The notes: generated by a model not told the origin, from the sequence alone. Positions 33,819 to 44,072 are shown, numbered from the stretch's first letter. The stretch: DNA of 64,000 nt from Dyadobacter psychrotolerans (GCF_004349265.1 NZ_SMFL01000002.1:682001-746000); one strand, 5' to 3'. Numbers and translations are program-made.

Positions 33819-35318
33819 ATGAAAATTTTTATAACTGCTTTTGCCATCATTCTTTTTCATCATGCATTTAGCCAGACTACCGATCGCGTAGACAAAATCA
33901 AGGCGGCGCTTCCCGTTGTTGAGAAGCTCTATCAGGAATATGCCGAGAAAAATAATTTTCCGGCGGCTGTTTTTGGCCTTGTTGTAGATGGGAAGCTTTT
34001 GCATAGCGGAGCAAATGGCTATTCTGAGATAGCGACGAAAACAAAAGCAACATCCACGTCGATGTTCCGGATTGCTTCGATGTCCAAAAGCGTAACAGCG
34101 ATGGGGATCCTGGCTTTAAGAAAAGAAGGAAAACTCAAGCTGGACGATCCTGCGTATCTATACATTCCGGAACTGAAAAACATGCCTTCCCTTACAACAG
34201 ATGCACCGGCGATAACAATCCGGCACCTGATGACACATGCGGCAGGATTTCCTGAAGATAATCCCTGGGGTGACCGTCAGCTGGATACCAACGACGAAGA
34301 CCTGATTGCGCTGATCAAAAAAGGAATCTCATTTTCGAACGTGCCGGGTACAGCATATGAATACAGTAACCTTGGCTTCGCTATTTTAGGAAGAATCATT
34401 ACCAATGTTGCCGGTAAACCGTATCAGCAATATATCAATGAAAAGATCTTCAAACCACTTGGAATGTACCATACGGTCTGGGAGTACACAGAGGTTCCAA
34501 AAACTCTGCTGGCGCACGGTTACCGGTTCGAGGACGGCATCTGGAAAGAAGAGGAGCTCGAACACGACGGCACTTACGGAGCAATGGGCGGTTTGATCAC
34601 TTCTATAGAGGATTTCAGCAAATATATGGCTTTCTTTCTGTCGGCCTGGCCGGCCAGTTCAAAGCTTGAAACAGGGCCTGTTCTGCGCAGCGATGTCCGT
34701 GAAATGTCCCAGCCATGGAATTTCAATAATTTAAATACCGCCTTCAAATATCCCGGCGGAAGAATCTGTCCCATGGTTTCAGCTTATGGTTACGGTTTGC
34801 GCTGGAGCAAAGATTGCGAGGGGCGGGTAGGCATCGGGCATACGGGAGGTTTACCGGGTTTTGGTAGCCAGTGGCAGATTTTACCTGATTACGGGATAGG
34901 AATCGTTGCTTACGCGAATCGTACCTATGCTGGAATGAATGCGATCAATACCGCTGTTTTAGACACCATTATTTCCCTTGCAGGATTGAAACCGCTGCCC
35001 ATCAATGTTTCTAAAATTCTTGCTCAGAGAAAACAAGAGTTATCAAACCTGTTGCCAGAGTGGAAGAATGCTGAGCAAAGCGGAATCTTTGCGGAAAATT
35101 TCTTTCCGGACAGATCCTTACGACATCGTAAAACGGAATGGGAAACTGTTTACTCCAAAGCGGGAAAGATTCAAAGTGTTGGTGAGATGAATGCAGAAAA
35201 TCAGTTACGAGGTTGGTTTCCGATTAAATGCGAACGTGGAAGTATAAAAGTTTACTTCACGCTTTCACCCGAAAACCCCGGTTTAATTCAGCAGCTTGAC
35301 TTCAACCTAATTAATTAG
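33819..35318 (+). CDS. Serine hydrolase, class C beta-lactamase/D-alanyl carboxypeptidase fold
   Basis: I start at the ATG at 33819, where a signal peptide begins (MKIFITAFAIILFHHAFSQ); an in-frame ATG at 33750 adds a non-signal stretch. The 499-residue protein has the serine-peptidase S12 triad: SMSK (Ser87, Lys90), YSN (Tyr182, Asn184) and HTGG near residue 347. A C-terminal segment of about 110 residues follows the catalytic domain. It may be an esterase, peptidase or penicillin-binding relative. It is secreted to the periplasm and stands alone. Confidence 0.87.
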   Translation: MKIFITAFAIILFHHAFSQTTDRVDKIKAALPVVEKLYQEYAEKNNFPAAVFGLVVDGKLLHSGANGYSEIATKTKATSTSMFRIASMSKSVTAMGILALRKEGKLKLDDPAYLYIPELKNMPSLTTDAPAITIRHLMTHAAGFPEDNPWGDRQLDTNDEDLIALIKKGISFSNVPGTAYEYSNLGFAILGRIITNVAGKPYQQYINEKIFKPLGMYHTVWEYTEVPKTLLAHGYRFEDGIWKEEELEHDGTYGAMGGLITSIEDFSKYMAFFLSAWPASSKLETGPVLRSDVREMSQPWNFNNLNTAFKYPGGRICPMVSAYGYGLRWSKDCEGRVGIGHTGGLPGFGSQWQILPDYGIGIVAYANRTYAGMNAINTAVLDTIISLAGLKPLPINVSKILAQRKQELSNLLPEWKNAEQSGIFAENFFPDRSLRHRKTEWETVYSKAGKIQSVGEMNAENQLRGWFPIKCERGSIKVYFTLSPENPGLIQQLDFNLIN

Positions 35319-35568
35319 AAACCATTATTGGCGCCCAAGAAGCGGGGTGCCGGAAAAACAACGGAACGGAAAGCGACGTCGTTTGATAACTACTACCTTT
35401 GTGAGTTTCATTTTTATATTTTTCAATGATTTTTTGCGTTATTACAATGATTTTTGTTTGAGATTACCGCCCCGCGTTTTCGGGAAATATCTGGTCGTCA
35501 AATCCGGGGAACGGAAATTGTAGTATATACAGCAGTGGAAATTGTTCGCTGACACCAAAGACTCAACT

Positions 35569-36189
35569 ATGAAATTTTTAAGCCTTTTATTGGTAAGTTT
35601 TGCCTCTTTTGCTTCATCAACTGTAAGTGCTCAAAACAATACATACGATGTGATCGTAGCCGGTCGTACAATCGGGTCGCTAAAAGTATTTGACAATGAG
35701 GCAAAGAACGACACGGAAACGCACCGGATCGAGTCTGATTTTAAAGTTCTGTTTTACAAGGGGAAATATGCGACAAAAACGGACTTTGTTCAAGGCAAGT
35801 TGGTTTCTGCCGTTTCAGCACATCATGTGAACGGAGATTTGAAAGAAAAAACACAGACAAAAACCAGTGCTAAGTCGCTTTATGAAATCTGGTTCTCGGG
35901 AGAAGATGCTGAGGATAAACCAAAAAAGGCTTTTAACACACCCATCAATAATACTGTAACGAGTCTTTATTACAAAGAGCCTATCAATATCACCCAGGTT
36001 TATTCAGAGCGTTACGGACAGATGTGTAAGATCAAAAAGCTTTCCGAGGGAAATTACGGAGTTGATTTGCCGGATGGCAAGCAGGGAATTTATACTTATA
36101 AAAATGGTCAGTGTCAAGAAGTGAAAACCGACCTTGCAGGTTTCAAACTGCGTATTGTTTTAAATGAAGGGAAAAATACGCTTAAGTAA
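35569..36189 (+). CDS. DUF6134-like secreted protein
   Basis: I start at the ATG at 35569, which opens a signal peptide (about 1-23, ending VSAQ). The 206-residue body is beta-rich. It has YDVIVAGRTIGSLKVFDNE near 27-45 and a later region with VYSERYGQMCKIKKLSEGNYGVDLPDGK, the pattern of DUF6134/DUF3108-like proteins. Function unknown; such proteins are often periplasmic. Its stop lies within a ten-base hairpin shared with the convergent efflux operon. Confidence 0.65.
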   Translation: MKFLSLLLVSFASFASSTVSAQNNTYDVIVAGRTIGSLKVFDNEAKNDTETHRIESDFKVLFYKGKYATKTDFVQGKLVSAVSAHHVNGDLKEKTQTKTSAKSLYEIWFSGEDAEDKPKKAFNTPINNTVTSLYYKEPINITQVYSERYGQMCKIKKLSEGNYGVDLPDGKQGIYTYKNGQCQEVKTDLAGFKLRIVLNEGKNTLK

Positions 36190-36200
36190 CTTTTCCCTTC
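36166..36200. terminator. Hairpin between converging genes
   Basis: GAAGGGAAAA (36166-36175) and TTTTCCCTTC (36191-36200) form a perfect ten-base stem over the stop codon of the DUF6134-like gene. There is little T-run after it in either direction, so it may act as a weak two-way terminator. Confidence 0.45.
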
Positions 36201-36208
36201 CGCTCTGG

Positions 36209-37339
36209 TTACAGACTGACGGTTTTAATATTTTTAATTTCGGAATTCTCTCTAACTTCTTCGGTGACGGTTTTGAGAAACACATCTCCCTCTTTCACAT
36301 TTCCGAAAATCTCGGTTTTGCCATCTGCGCTTGTTCCGGCAGTAACTGGTACCCACACCGCTTTTTGATTTTCTACTCTGACAAGATAAGTGCCTTGTGT
36401 TGAGTTCAGTACCGCAGATTTTGGTACGACGTAAGAATCTGTACCGCGACTTAAAGGAATGGAAACCTCCGCAATCATGCCGGGTAACAATTTTCCGTTG
36501 CTATTATTGACATCCATTTCTACACGTTGCGCTCTCAAACGAGCATCCAGTGCACCCGACATACGCGCAACTTTAGCAGGAAAATCTTCGTTAGGCAAAG
36601 CTTTAACCTTAAAACTCACAGTACTTTTACTGGTCAGATAGCTGCTGTAAGCTTCCGGAACACTCACAACCAGCCTTAGTTTGCTTTTTTCAACCAAAGT
36701 AAACAATGGAAACTCCGAGCCTTTGCCCGATGGGCCGACAAACGCGCCGGCACTCACGTTACGTGCACTGATTACTCCACTGAAAGGTGCGCGAATTTCC
36801 AGATAATTACGGGTATCACTTATTTCCTTACTGGCAGAACGTGCTGCTTCCAGTTGCGCCAGATCTGAATTTTGTTTTGCCAGAGCCAGATCCAAATCGT
36901 TTTGCGAAACAGTTCCGGGTGTTTTACTGGTTTCAAGCAGTCTGTTATAACTTGCTTTGCTGGACAGATAAATTGCTTCCTGCGCTTTCAGTTTTGATGT
37001 ACTGCTGGTATACTGTGCAGAAAGTTCCGGTGCCTCCATGGAAGCGAGCAACTGTCCCTGCCTTACCTCGGTGCCCACGTCCACATGCATTTTTTTTACA
37101 AAACTGCTCACTTTCGCATACAGGTCAACTTGCTGGAACGCGATCAATTCGCCTGGTACATGCAGGTCAGAAGACAGCTGTCCTTTTTTTAATACAAATC
37201 CTTCAACAGCTGGCGCTGCAGCTGTTGTCTTTTTTTCTTCCGCTTCTTCTTCCTTCGCTTTTGAAGAACCGCAGTTCTGTAGAGTAGCTGCTCCGGCAGC
37301 CATTAGAATTGCGAGCGTGATATTTGATATATTTTTCAT
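36209..37339 (-). CDS. RND efflux periplasmic adaptor (membrane fusion protein)
   Basis: I start at the ATG at 37339 (MKNISNITLAIL), giving 376 residues; the frame runs further back only into the upstream gene. A lipoprotein signal with LQNC (Cys about 24) anchors it. The layout is standard: a first biotinyl-lipoyl half (VDLYAKVSSFVKKMHVDVGTEVRQGQLLA), a helical hairpin (about 110-165), the second lipoyl half (IRAPFSGVISARNVSAGAFVG) and beta-barrel/membrane-proximal domains. It links the inner-membrane pump to the TolC-like channel. The gene is the last of a TolC-RND-adaptor operon. Confidence 0.9.
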   Translation of the reverse strand: MKNISNITLAILMAAGAATLQNCGSSKAKEEEAEEKKTTAAAPAVEGFVLKKGQLSSDLHVPGELIAFQQVDLYAKVSSFVKKMHVDVGTEVRQGQLLASMEAPELSAQYTSSTSKLKAQEAIYLSSKASYNRLLETSKTPGTVSQNDLDLALAKQNSDLAQLEAARSASKEISDTRNYLEIRAPFSGVISARNVSAGAFVGPSGKGSEFPLFTLVEKSKLRLVVSVPEAYSSYLTSKSTVSFKVKALPNEDFPAKVARMSGALDARLRAQRVEMDVNNSNGKLLPGMIAEVSIPLSRGTDSYVVPKSAVLNSTQGTYLVRVENQKAVWVPVTAGTSADGKTEIFGNVKEGDVFLKTVTEEVRENSEIKNIKTVSL

Positions 37340-37364
37340 CGTCAGGTGTTTTCTTTTTTTTATC

Positions 37365-40300
37365 TTACTGATTCGCAGGAACGTAGAATTTACTTTCTTC
37401 ATCCTCAGGGTCAAGCGAAACGCTTTGAGTCGTAGCCTTGCCCTGTCCCCATGCAAATGCAAGAGGAAGTATAAATAAGGCAGCAAAGGTAGAGGCAATC
37501 AAACCGCCAACCACTGCGCGGCCAAGCGGGGACGACTGGTCGCCCGCTTCGCCAAGTCCGCTTGCCATCGGAATCATACCGACAACCATGGCTACGGCAG
37601 TCATCACAATCGGGCGAAGACGAAGAGATGCGGATTCTTTCGCTGCTGCCATGGCGTCTCCGCTGTGTTTTCGCAGCTGTTCCGCGTTGGTAACGAGTAA
37701 TACCGCGTTGGAGATGGATACACCCACCGACATAATAATGCCCATATATGACTGAAGGTTAAGTGTTGAACCGGTTATCATCAAAAGTGCAAGAGATCCT
37801 AAAATTACTGCAGGCACCGTCGCCAGCACGATTGCTGATACTTTGAAAGACTGAAAATTTGCTGCCAGCATTAAAAATATAACCACGATGGCAACAACAA
37901 GTCCGTTTTGTAAACTGTCCAGAGTATCCGTAAGTGTCTGACTCAGACCTATAAGCTCAACGCTTAATCCGCGGGGAAGTTCCCCCAGGGAAGCGATCAC
38001 TTTCTGAACATCCGCTTTGGCAACACCCAGATCCTGATCATTCAGGTTTGCCGTTACAGAAAGAACGGGCATCGCACCCAGGTTATCATTTTGTCCATAA
38101 GTTGAATCCGCTGTGATTGTTGCAACATCATGTAGAATCGGGCGGCTGGAGTTTTTCAGCAAAGGGATTTCTCCGATGTCGTTTATACTTGCCATTTTAC
38201 TTTCGGGCACCAATACCTGTACTGCGTAGCTATAACCAGCTTTTTCGTCAACCCAGATGTTTTTGTCTGTATACCTTGAAGAAGAAGTGGATGCTGTCAG
38301 TGATCTGGAAACATCATTCATATCTACGCCCAGCTGGGCAGCACGAATTCTGTCTACTTCAATATTTATTGCAGGATATTTGTTGGACTGCCCCAACTGC
38401 ACATCGCGCAGATATGAAATCTCTTTTAGCTTCCCGATTATTTTCTGAGCATATTCTTCATTCAGTTTTTTATTCCTGCCTGTCATTCTAACCTCAATCG
38501 GGGTAGGAGAACCCTGACTTAGAATTTTATCAGTTAATTCAATCGGTTCAAAAGAAAGTTTAAGATCCGGCAACTTTTCACCAACCTTTTTTCTGATTTT
38601 TTCTTTCAGTTCATCCATGTTGATATGGAAACCTTCCTCAAAAGCAACCTGTAAGACGGCCTCCTGGGGACCGGACATCCACAGATAGATTGGACTGATA
38701 GAAAACAGACCTGGGTGCTGTCCGACGTATGCCGAGGTTACTGAGATGTTTTCAGCTCCTACAATGTCTTTTATAATGTTGGTTGTTTCAATTGTTTTTT
38801 TCTCCGTGATCTCAATCCGCGTTCCTTCTGCTCCGCGAAGCCTCACCTGAAACTGCCCGCCGTTCACTTTTGGCAAAACGTCTTTTCCAATGTTAACAAG
38901 CAGCAGCCCCGCCAATGCAGCGGACACCACCAGATACCCAACAACGATGGGCTTACGGTAGGGCATGGTGCGGTTAATAAAACGCATGAAACGTGAGCGT
39001 ATCCGTTCAAACATGCTGATGTTACCATTCCTATCCATATCCGCGCGTTCTGCTAGATGTTCCTTTTGAGCGGCACTGTCTCTGCCAATTCCGGAAGCAG
39101 CAAATTCTTCTGCATCGGTCATTTCGGTACCATCTGCTTTTTTATGATGTTTTACCACCATAATCCAGTTGGCCATAACCGGAACGAAGGTTTGTGCCAG
39201 GAAATAGGAAACGATCATGCTAAAACCAATTGCCAGAGCCAAAGGAAGGAACAGTGATCCCGGAATGCCACCCATTGTAAAAGCCGGCGCAAACACGGCG
39301 AGAATACAAAACAGAATCAGCAATTTAGGAAAAGCAATTTCCTGGCAGGCATCCCAAATAGCGAGCGCCTTGGGTTTACCCATATCAAAATGCTGGTGAA
39401 TATTTTCAATCGTAACCGTACTCTCATCGACCAGAATTCCAATCGCCAATGCAAGACCACTCAACGTCATGATATTGATGGTTTGCCCAAAAAGATTCAG
39501 GAATAAAACACCGGCTATGATTGATGTTGGAATAGTAAGAATCACGATAAGCGCACCGCGGGCATCTCCCAAAAATAGCAGTACCATAAGCCCGGTTAAG
39601 ACAGCACCAATGGCTCCTTCCGTCAGCAAACTCATTACCGAGTTCTTAACGTAAACAGACTGGTCAAATTCGTAACTGACCTTCACGTCTTCTGGCAGCA
39701 TTGCCTGAATTTTAGGAATTGCCTTTTTCAGATTTTGGACAACTTCCCAGGTAGATGCGTCCGCGCCTTTTGCAATACTAAGATAAACAGATCTTTTTCC
39801 GTTAACCAGCCCATAACCCACGGTAATATCTGCTGCATCTTCCACCGTTGCAACATCGCGGAGGTACAGGTTCTGAACATTTCCTTTAAACAAAGGAATA
39901 TCTTCAAAATCTTTCACATTGCGGATCGTTGTGTTGGTTGGCGTAATGTAGTTTTTATCACCAATCCTTACATTGCCGGATGGAGCTGTCTGATTATTCA
40001 GTTTAATCGCTTCGACCAACTGATCCGCAGTCATATTATGCGAGCGCAGCAGTTCAGGATCTGCCTTCACGACAATCGTACGCACATTCCCTCCAAAGGG
40101 GGGGGCAGAAACTAAGCCGGGAATAGATGTAAAGGAAGAACGAACATAAACGTTGGCCATGTCCAGCAGCTCGTTATTAGATCGGGTAGGACTGGTTAGT
40201 ACAAGCTGACCGACCGGGAGAGTGGAAGCATCAAAACGGATGATAAAAGGCGGATTTGAGCCGGGAGGAAATACAGCCTGGATACGATTCGTAAATGAGC

Positions 40301-40625
40301 TAAGTTCTGCCGATGCCTGCGCCATGTTGGTACCGGGGTAAAAACTGATTTTCATCAGCGTTAAACCCTGCGTATTTTTGGTCTCAATGGTTTTGATACC
40401 GTTTACGTAAAGCAGGATATTGATATACTGTTTACCAAAAAACGTCTCCATTTGGGTAGGCGTGTAACCTCCAAAAGGGTGGGCAATATACATCACCGGC
40501 AGATCCAGCTTTGGGAAGATGTCTACCTTGATGGTTCGCACTGCATTTAAGCCAAAGAAAAACAACCCTGCAACAAGCACGATGATGGTAATGGGCTTGC
40601 GTAATGCGAAACGAATTAAATCCAT
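37365..40625 (-). CDS. RND efflux transporter permease with EF-hand-like cytoplasmic loop
   Basis: The 1086-residue protein is an AcrB/HAE1-like pump: an amphipathic start (MDLIRFALRKPITI), helix 1, a large periplasmic porter domain, helices 2-6 (about 330-490), a cytoplasmic linker, helix 7, a second porter domain and helices 8-12. GILVDESTVTIENI in helix 4 has the acidic residue used for proton relay; the second is in the VSISNAVLLV region. In the linker, residues 529-540 (DMDRNGNISMFE) match the EF-hand calcium loop position by position. It exports drugs or metabolites with the adjacent adaptor and channel. Confidence 0.9.
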   Translation of the reverse strand: MDLIRFALRKPITIIVLVAGLFFFGLNAVRTIKVDIFPKLDLPVMYIAHPFGGYTPTQMETFFGKQYINILLYVNGIKTIETKNTQGLTLMKISFYPGTNMAQASAELSSFTNRIQAVFPPGSNPPFIIRFDASTLPVGQLVLTSPTRSNNELLDMANVYVRSSFTSIPGLVSAPPFGGNVRTIVVKADPELLRSHNMTADQLVEAIKLNNQTAPSGNVRIGDKNYITPTNTTIRNVKDFEDIPLFKGNVQNLYLRDVATVEDAADITVGYGLVNGKRSVYLSIAKGADASTWEVVQNLKKAIPKIQAMLPEDVKVSYEFDQSVYVKNSVMSLLTEGAIGAVLTGLMVLLFLGDARGALIVILTIPTSIIAGVLFLNLFGQTINIMTLSGLALAIGILVDESTVTIENIHQHFDMGKPKALAIWDACQEIAFPKLLILFCILAVFAPAFTMGGIPGSLFLPLALAIGFSMIVSYFLAQTFVPVMANWIMVVKHHKKADGTEMTDAEEFAASGIGRDSAAQKEHLAERADMDRNGNISMFERIRSRFMRFINRTMPYRKPIVVGYLVVSAALAGLLLVNIGKDVLPKVNGGQFQVRLRGAEGTRIEITEKKTIETTNIIKDIVGAENISVTSAYVGQHPGLFSISPIYLWMSGPQEAVLQVAFEEGFHINMDELKEKIRKKVGEKLPDLKLSFEPIELTDKILSQGSPTPIEVRMTGRNKKLNEEYAQKIIGKLKEISYLRDVQLGQSNKYPAINIEVDRIRAAQLGVDMNDVSRSLTASTSSSRYTDKNIWVDEKAGYSYAVQVLVPESKMASINDIGEIPLLKNSSRPILHDVATITADSTYGQNDNLGAMPVLSVTANLNDQDLGVAKADVQKVIASLGELPRGLSVELIGLSQTLTDTLDSLQNGLVVAIVVIFLMLAANFQSFKVSAIVLATVPAVILGSLALLMITGSTLNLQSYMGIIMSVGVSISNAVLLVTNAEQLRKHSGDAMAAAKESASLRLRPIVMTAVAMVVGMIPMASGLGEAGDQSSPLGRAVVGGLIASTFAALFILPLAFAWGQGKATTQSVSLDPEDEESKFYVPANQ

Positions 40626-40701
40626 ATTTTTTTGATTTTTATCTGATAGGTCGGTACCGTTGGCTGAATGTATTTGCCCGCTTTACCATTTAGACATTTA
40701 A

Positions 40702-42090
40702 CTATAAATCGGTAAATATTGTCAGATCGCCCGCGGCGGCAGCTTTCAGCAATAGAGCCTGCCAAACATTTATAAAAGCAACATCACGGCTTGTTTCTGC
40801 CCGGTTCAGCACGTAAAGAGCTTGCGTAATGTCGACTATGTTACTTAAACCGTTTTTGTACAAAACACTTTTCTGAAGGTAGGCATCGGATGCCGACTGA
40901 ACCTGTATCGGAGCTTCTTTAAAATTGGCTACCGCGTTATTGATTTTATTTTCCGAAAGCAAAAGCTGATTTTTAATCTGGTTGTCGATCACATTGTATT
41001 CTTCCTGTAAACCAAGTGAAACAAATTTCTGTGCAGCTACCTGCTGTTTTACACGCAGAATACTTGTGAGATTCCAGGTTGCCCCAATGCCTAAAAGGTA
41101 ATTGGCCCTTACTGCTTTCACACCATCGAAATAATTATGCGAATAAGCTGTCTGGTCAGCTGCATAGGTTGCAGAAAACCCCGCCCCGCGACCCTGAAAA
41201 ACGCCGAACATCGATAGGGTGGGGTAACTTAAAGTTTGAAAATACCTGGCCTGCTGATTACTTACTGCAATGCGGTTAGAATAATATTGTAGCAGCGGAT
41301 GGCTCTTTATTACAGTCGAAGAATCATTGATCGTTTTTGGCATTTTTGTAATAAACATTGTGTCTAAAACGAAAGACTGGGTGGTTATACCTAACAACTG
41401 AGCTAGTCGGCTTGCTTGCTCCTGCTCATAATCTCTTGCCTGGATGATGGAAATTTTTGCATTTGAGACCTCTGCATTCGCCAAGGAAGAATCTACTCCG
41501 GGGATCAAACCATTTTTTGCACGTGTGACTACAACGTTTTTCAAGCCCGATGCTCTTTGCAGGTTGTTTTCCCACGAACGGATCAGTCTTTTTGCTGCCA
41601 GTAAACTGAGATAAGCTCCCGCAACTCTAATACCATGTTGAAATTGTTCCTGATTCAGATCACTCTGATCGCGATAAACCATGGATTCCGAGACTTTGAT
41701 TTTTTCCCTTGCACGGCCAAATGCAAAAAAGTCCCAGTTGACATTGGTCAGATACAATGCGCCGAAAGCCGAATTCCAGTTTTGTTCAGGAAGCGGAAGA
41801 CCCGAAGATGCAACAGATAATCCCATACCGTATAATGGGCCGTTTTGGCCATTCACAGTTCCATAGTCCTGCTGCATGGAAAGATTTAGGTTTGGAAGAT
41901 AATCCTTCCTGCTTTGTACTACCGTTGCTTTGGAAGCATTTACATACTCAGACTTCGCTTTGATCGTACCATAATTGGTTTGCGCCGTATGAATAGCGTC
42001 CTGAATTGTCAGAACCTGGGCCCGGGCGGGGTACACAATTAAAGAAAGGCTCAGCAGGACAGCACAGCTGACAATACCTTGTTTTGACAT
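40702..42090 (-). CDS. TolC-family outer membrane channel
   Basis: The 462-residue protein has a signal peptide (about 1-25, ending ARAQ) and two long helical repeats of the outer membrane efflux protein type. Recognisable segments are LTIQDAIHTAQTNYGTIKAKSEYV at the start of repeat 1 and KSVLYKNGLSNIVDITQALYVLNRAE near the end of repeat 2. It forms the exit duct for the RND pump encoded next. It is the first gene of the operon, 171 bases after the AraC-type regulator on the same strand. Confidence 0.9.
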   Translation of the reverse strand: MSKQGIVSCAVLLSLSLIVYPARAQVLTIQDAIHTAQTNYGTIKAKSEYVNASKATVVQSRKDYLPNLNLSMQQDYGTVNGQNGPLYGMGLSVASSGLPLPEQNWNSAFGALYLTNVNWDFFAFGRAREKIKVSESMVYRDQSDLNQEQFQHGIRVAGAYLSLLAAKRLIRSWENNLQRASGLKNVVVTRAKNGLIPGVDSSLANAEVSNAKISIIQARDYEQEQASRLAQLLGITTQSFVLDTMFITKMPKTINDSSTVIKSHPLLQYYSNRIAVSNQQARYFQTLSYPTLSMFGVFQGRGAGFSATYAADQTAYSHNYFDGVKAVRANYLLGIGATWNLTSILRVKQQVAAQKFVSLGLQEEYNVIDNQIKNQLLLSENKINNAVANFKEAPIQVQSASDAYLQKSVLYKNGLSNIVDITQALYVLNRAETSRDVAFINVWQALLLKAAAAGDLTIFTDL

Positions 42091-42261
42091 ATTTTGAAAT
42101 AATTACAGATGCAATAAACTAATCTAAGCAAGCCGGCTTTTGCAATGGATAATTTGTAGCTTTCTTAATTTGATAAATGAATATTTGGTGACGCAAAAGT
42201 AATTATGTAACTGCTGGTATTTTATACGTTTTTCAAATAATAAACTATAAAATTCAAACAA

Positions 42262-43179
42262 TTATAATCTGTGCGTTTCTCTATATGATTTTGGTGTGAT
42301 TCCCGTTTGTTTTTTGAAGATGTTGTTAAAATAAGCCGCATACTCAAATCCCAGGCAGTAAGCTACTTCGGTAATACTCCAGTTCGATTGCCGCAGCATC
42401 ACCTTTGAGTGCTGCATTATACGGTCGATGATATGCTCCGTGGTTGTTTTTCCGGTTACTTCCTTTAACGCACGATTAAGATGATTGACATGCACTGAAA
42501 GTTTTGCAGCGTAATCCTTGGCTGTTTTTAACTGCAGTTTATGTTCAGGAGAATCAATCGGAAATTGTCTGTCGAGTAATTCCATAAACAATGAAGTGAT
42601 TCTGGCCGAGCCATTCATATGCATGCCCATCGCTTCGGTAGGTTGCATTTTCATAGCTTCATGGACGATCAAATCAAGATAACTGCGCATCAGGTCATAC
42701 TTATGTATATAGCCTGATTCCAGTTCTGTGCTCATTTTATGGAAAATATCATACAAAGCCTTTTCCTGTTCTTTGTTGATAAAAAAAACGGGAATCGTAT
42801 CGCTTCTGAATAACGGGTTATCGGTCATGCTTTTAGTGCGATGACCATCGTTGATAAAATCTTCTGTAAACAGACAAAAGTAGCCGGCCTGCTTTTCAGA
42901 AAGTGCTTCCCAGGAATAGGGAACGTTCCGGTTAAAGAAAATGAGCGCGTTTTGGTTTACCTCTATTTCCTGATTTCCGTAGTAAAGTTTTCCTTTACCG
43001 AGAAGAAGCGAAATTTTATAAAAATCTCTGCGATTGTAGGAGGTGTAACGGGTACAGAATTTCCTTGAAAAAATATTGAAGTGACCGTGTTCCTTGTTTT
43101 TAAAGTCCGGCAGCTCGGGCAGACTTTTAGCAGCAGGATGATTCCGGTAAAAATCTTCTAATGTTTCATTTGAATTCAT
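42262..43179 (-). CDS. AraC-family transcriptional regulator
   Basis: The 305-residue protein has an N-terminal cupin-like sensing domain (about 35-130, NVPYSWEALSEKQAGYFCLF) and a C-terminal double helix-turn-helix (about 205-305) with AKLSVHVNHLNRALKEVTGKT and the signature FEYAAYFNNIFKKQTGITPKSYR. It lies just upstream of the TolC-RND-adaptor operon on the same strand and may activate it. The inducer is unknown. Confidence 0.88.
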   Translation of the reverse strand: MNSNETLEDFYRNHPAAKSLPELPDFKNKEHGHFNIFSRKFCTRYTSYNRRDFYKISLLLGKGKLYYGNQEIEVNQNALIFFNRNVPYSWEALSEKQAGYFCLFTEDFINDGHRTKSMTDNPLFRSDTIPVFFINKEQEKALYDIFHKMSTELESGYIHKYDLMRSYLDLIVHEAMKMQPTEAMGMHMNGSARITSLFMELLDRQFPIDSPEHKLQLKTAKDYAAKLSVHVNHLNRALKEVTGKTTTEHIIDRIMQHSKVMLRQSNWSITEVAYCLGFEYAAYFNNIFKKQTGITPKSYRETHRL

Positions 43180-43292
43180 TTCATAAAACTATGAAATTCA
43201 AATAACGGGGACAAGGTGATTTAATTAAAAATCTATTAAATACCCGCTGCCCTTTTTATCATTATAATATTTCTTGTTTTTGAACTGAAAAC

Positions 43293-43323
43293 AAAAAAAG
43301 GCGAATACCGTTAAGTATCCGCC
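43293..43323 (-). terminator. Rho-independent terminator after the secreted small protein gene
   Basis: GGCG-ATAC pairs with GTAT-CGCC with one internal mismatch and a six-base loop, followed by seven T on the minus strand. It sits 24 bases after the stop of the small secreted protein gene. Confidence 0.85.
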
Positions 43324-43347
43324 TTCTGTAAAACCGTTTACAACCGG

Positions 43348-43758
43348 TTAATCGATCGTCGGCAGGTTTGTGCTGTCTTTTAAGTTGAAATAATCCGCTA
43401 CTTCCAGATTGCTCTTCGCTGCCGATTTGTTTGGCGTCTTGTAGTTTCTTGGTGAAACCAACGGATTGATGTCCACGCCCTCTTTTTCATACGACTTAAT
43501 TACAATAAGGGATGCTGGTCGTTCGGCGTATTTAGGCATTGTGTTAATGCTGCCGCGATTTTGCATTTTGTAATTATTCTGAACCGTATTGGTTGTGGCA
43601 ACCGTAACGCCGGGTCCTTTTTTGGCAGCCGCTTTTGCTGCTTTATTTGGATGCTTGTAATTATGAGTGGAAATACCTGCATCCACCGACTGTGCATTAA
43701 CCGCTACGGTTCCGAAAACGGCTAATATAATTGCGGAGAAAATTGACTTTTTTAGCAT
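43348..43758 (-). CDS. Small secreted protein with paired NYK-P-NK repeats
   Basis: I start at the ATG at 43758, where a signal peptide begins (MLKKSIFSAIILAVFGTVAVNAQ). The mature part of about 113 residues is basic and low in hydrophobic residues. It contains two similar blocks, HNYKHPNKAAKAAAK and RNYKTPNKSAAKSN. No domain is recognised. It may be a cell-surface or matrix peptide. A terminator follows directly. Confidence 0.55.
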   Translation of the reverse strand: MLKKSIFSAIILAVFGTVAVNAQSVDAGISTHNYKHPNKAAKAAAKKGPGVTVATTNTVQNNYKMQNRGSINTMPKYAERPASLIVIKSYEKEGVDINPLVSPRNYKTPNKSAAKSNLEVADYFNLKDSTNLPTID

Positions 43759-44072
43759 AACTATATCTGTCTGTTTCTGAATACTAAACCTGTCCTTTTT
43801 AAAGGATGTATGAAAGAAACACTTATTTGTCAAACCACCAAATCTTTAAAATTCAGGTTAAAATTCAATTTTTGTATTAACAGGATTATATTTTAGTTTG
43901 ATTTCGAAGTTTTTTTACAGAAACTGAAAAGATAGGTTTTTGTACTTGGCTGATGTCGTACAATTTTTGCCAAAAGGTAAAAATCAGGTACAAAACAGCT
44001 GTTCCGAAAAAAGTTTAAATTTTTCGATATTCTAATCAGTCTCTAATGATTCGGAAATTTTTCGGAGAAAAG
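43759..44072. other. Intergenic region, nothing firm
   Basis: This 314-base gap separates the small secreted protein gene from the upstream bestrophin gene on the same strand, so it holds the leader and promoter of the former. It is AT-rich with a short TCCTTT-TT-AAAGGA palindrome near 43795. No RNA gene or convincing promoter box was found. Confidence 0.35.

Noticed and set aside
37038..37755. Long rightward frames opposite the efflux adaptor and pump genes
   Set aside because: Antisense shadows of well-supported genes with no recognisable domain.
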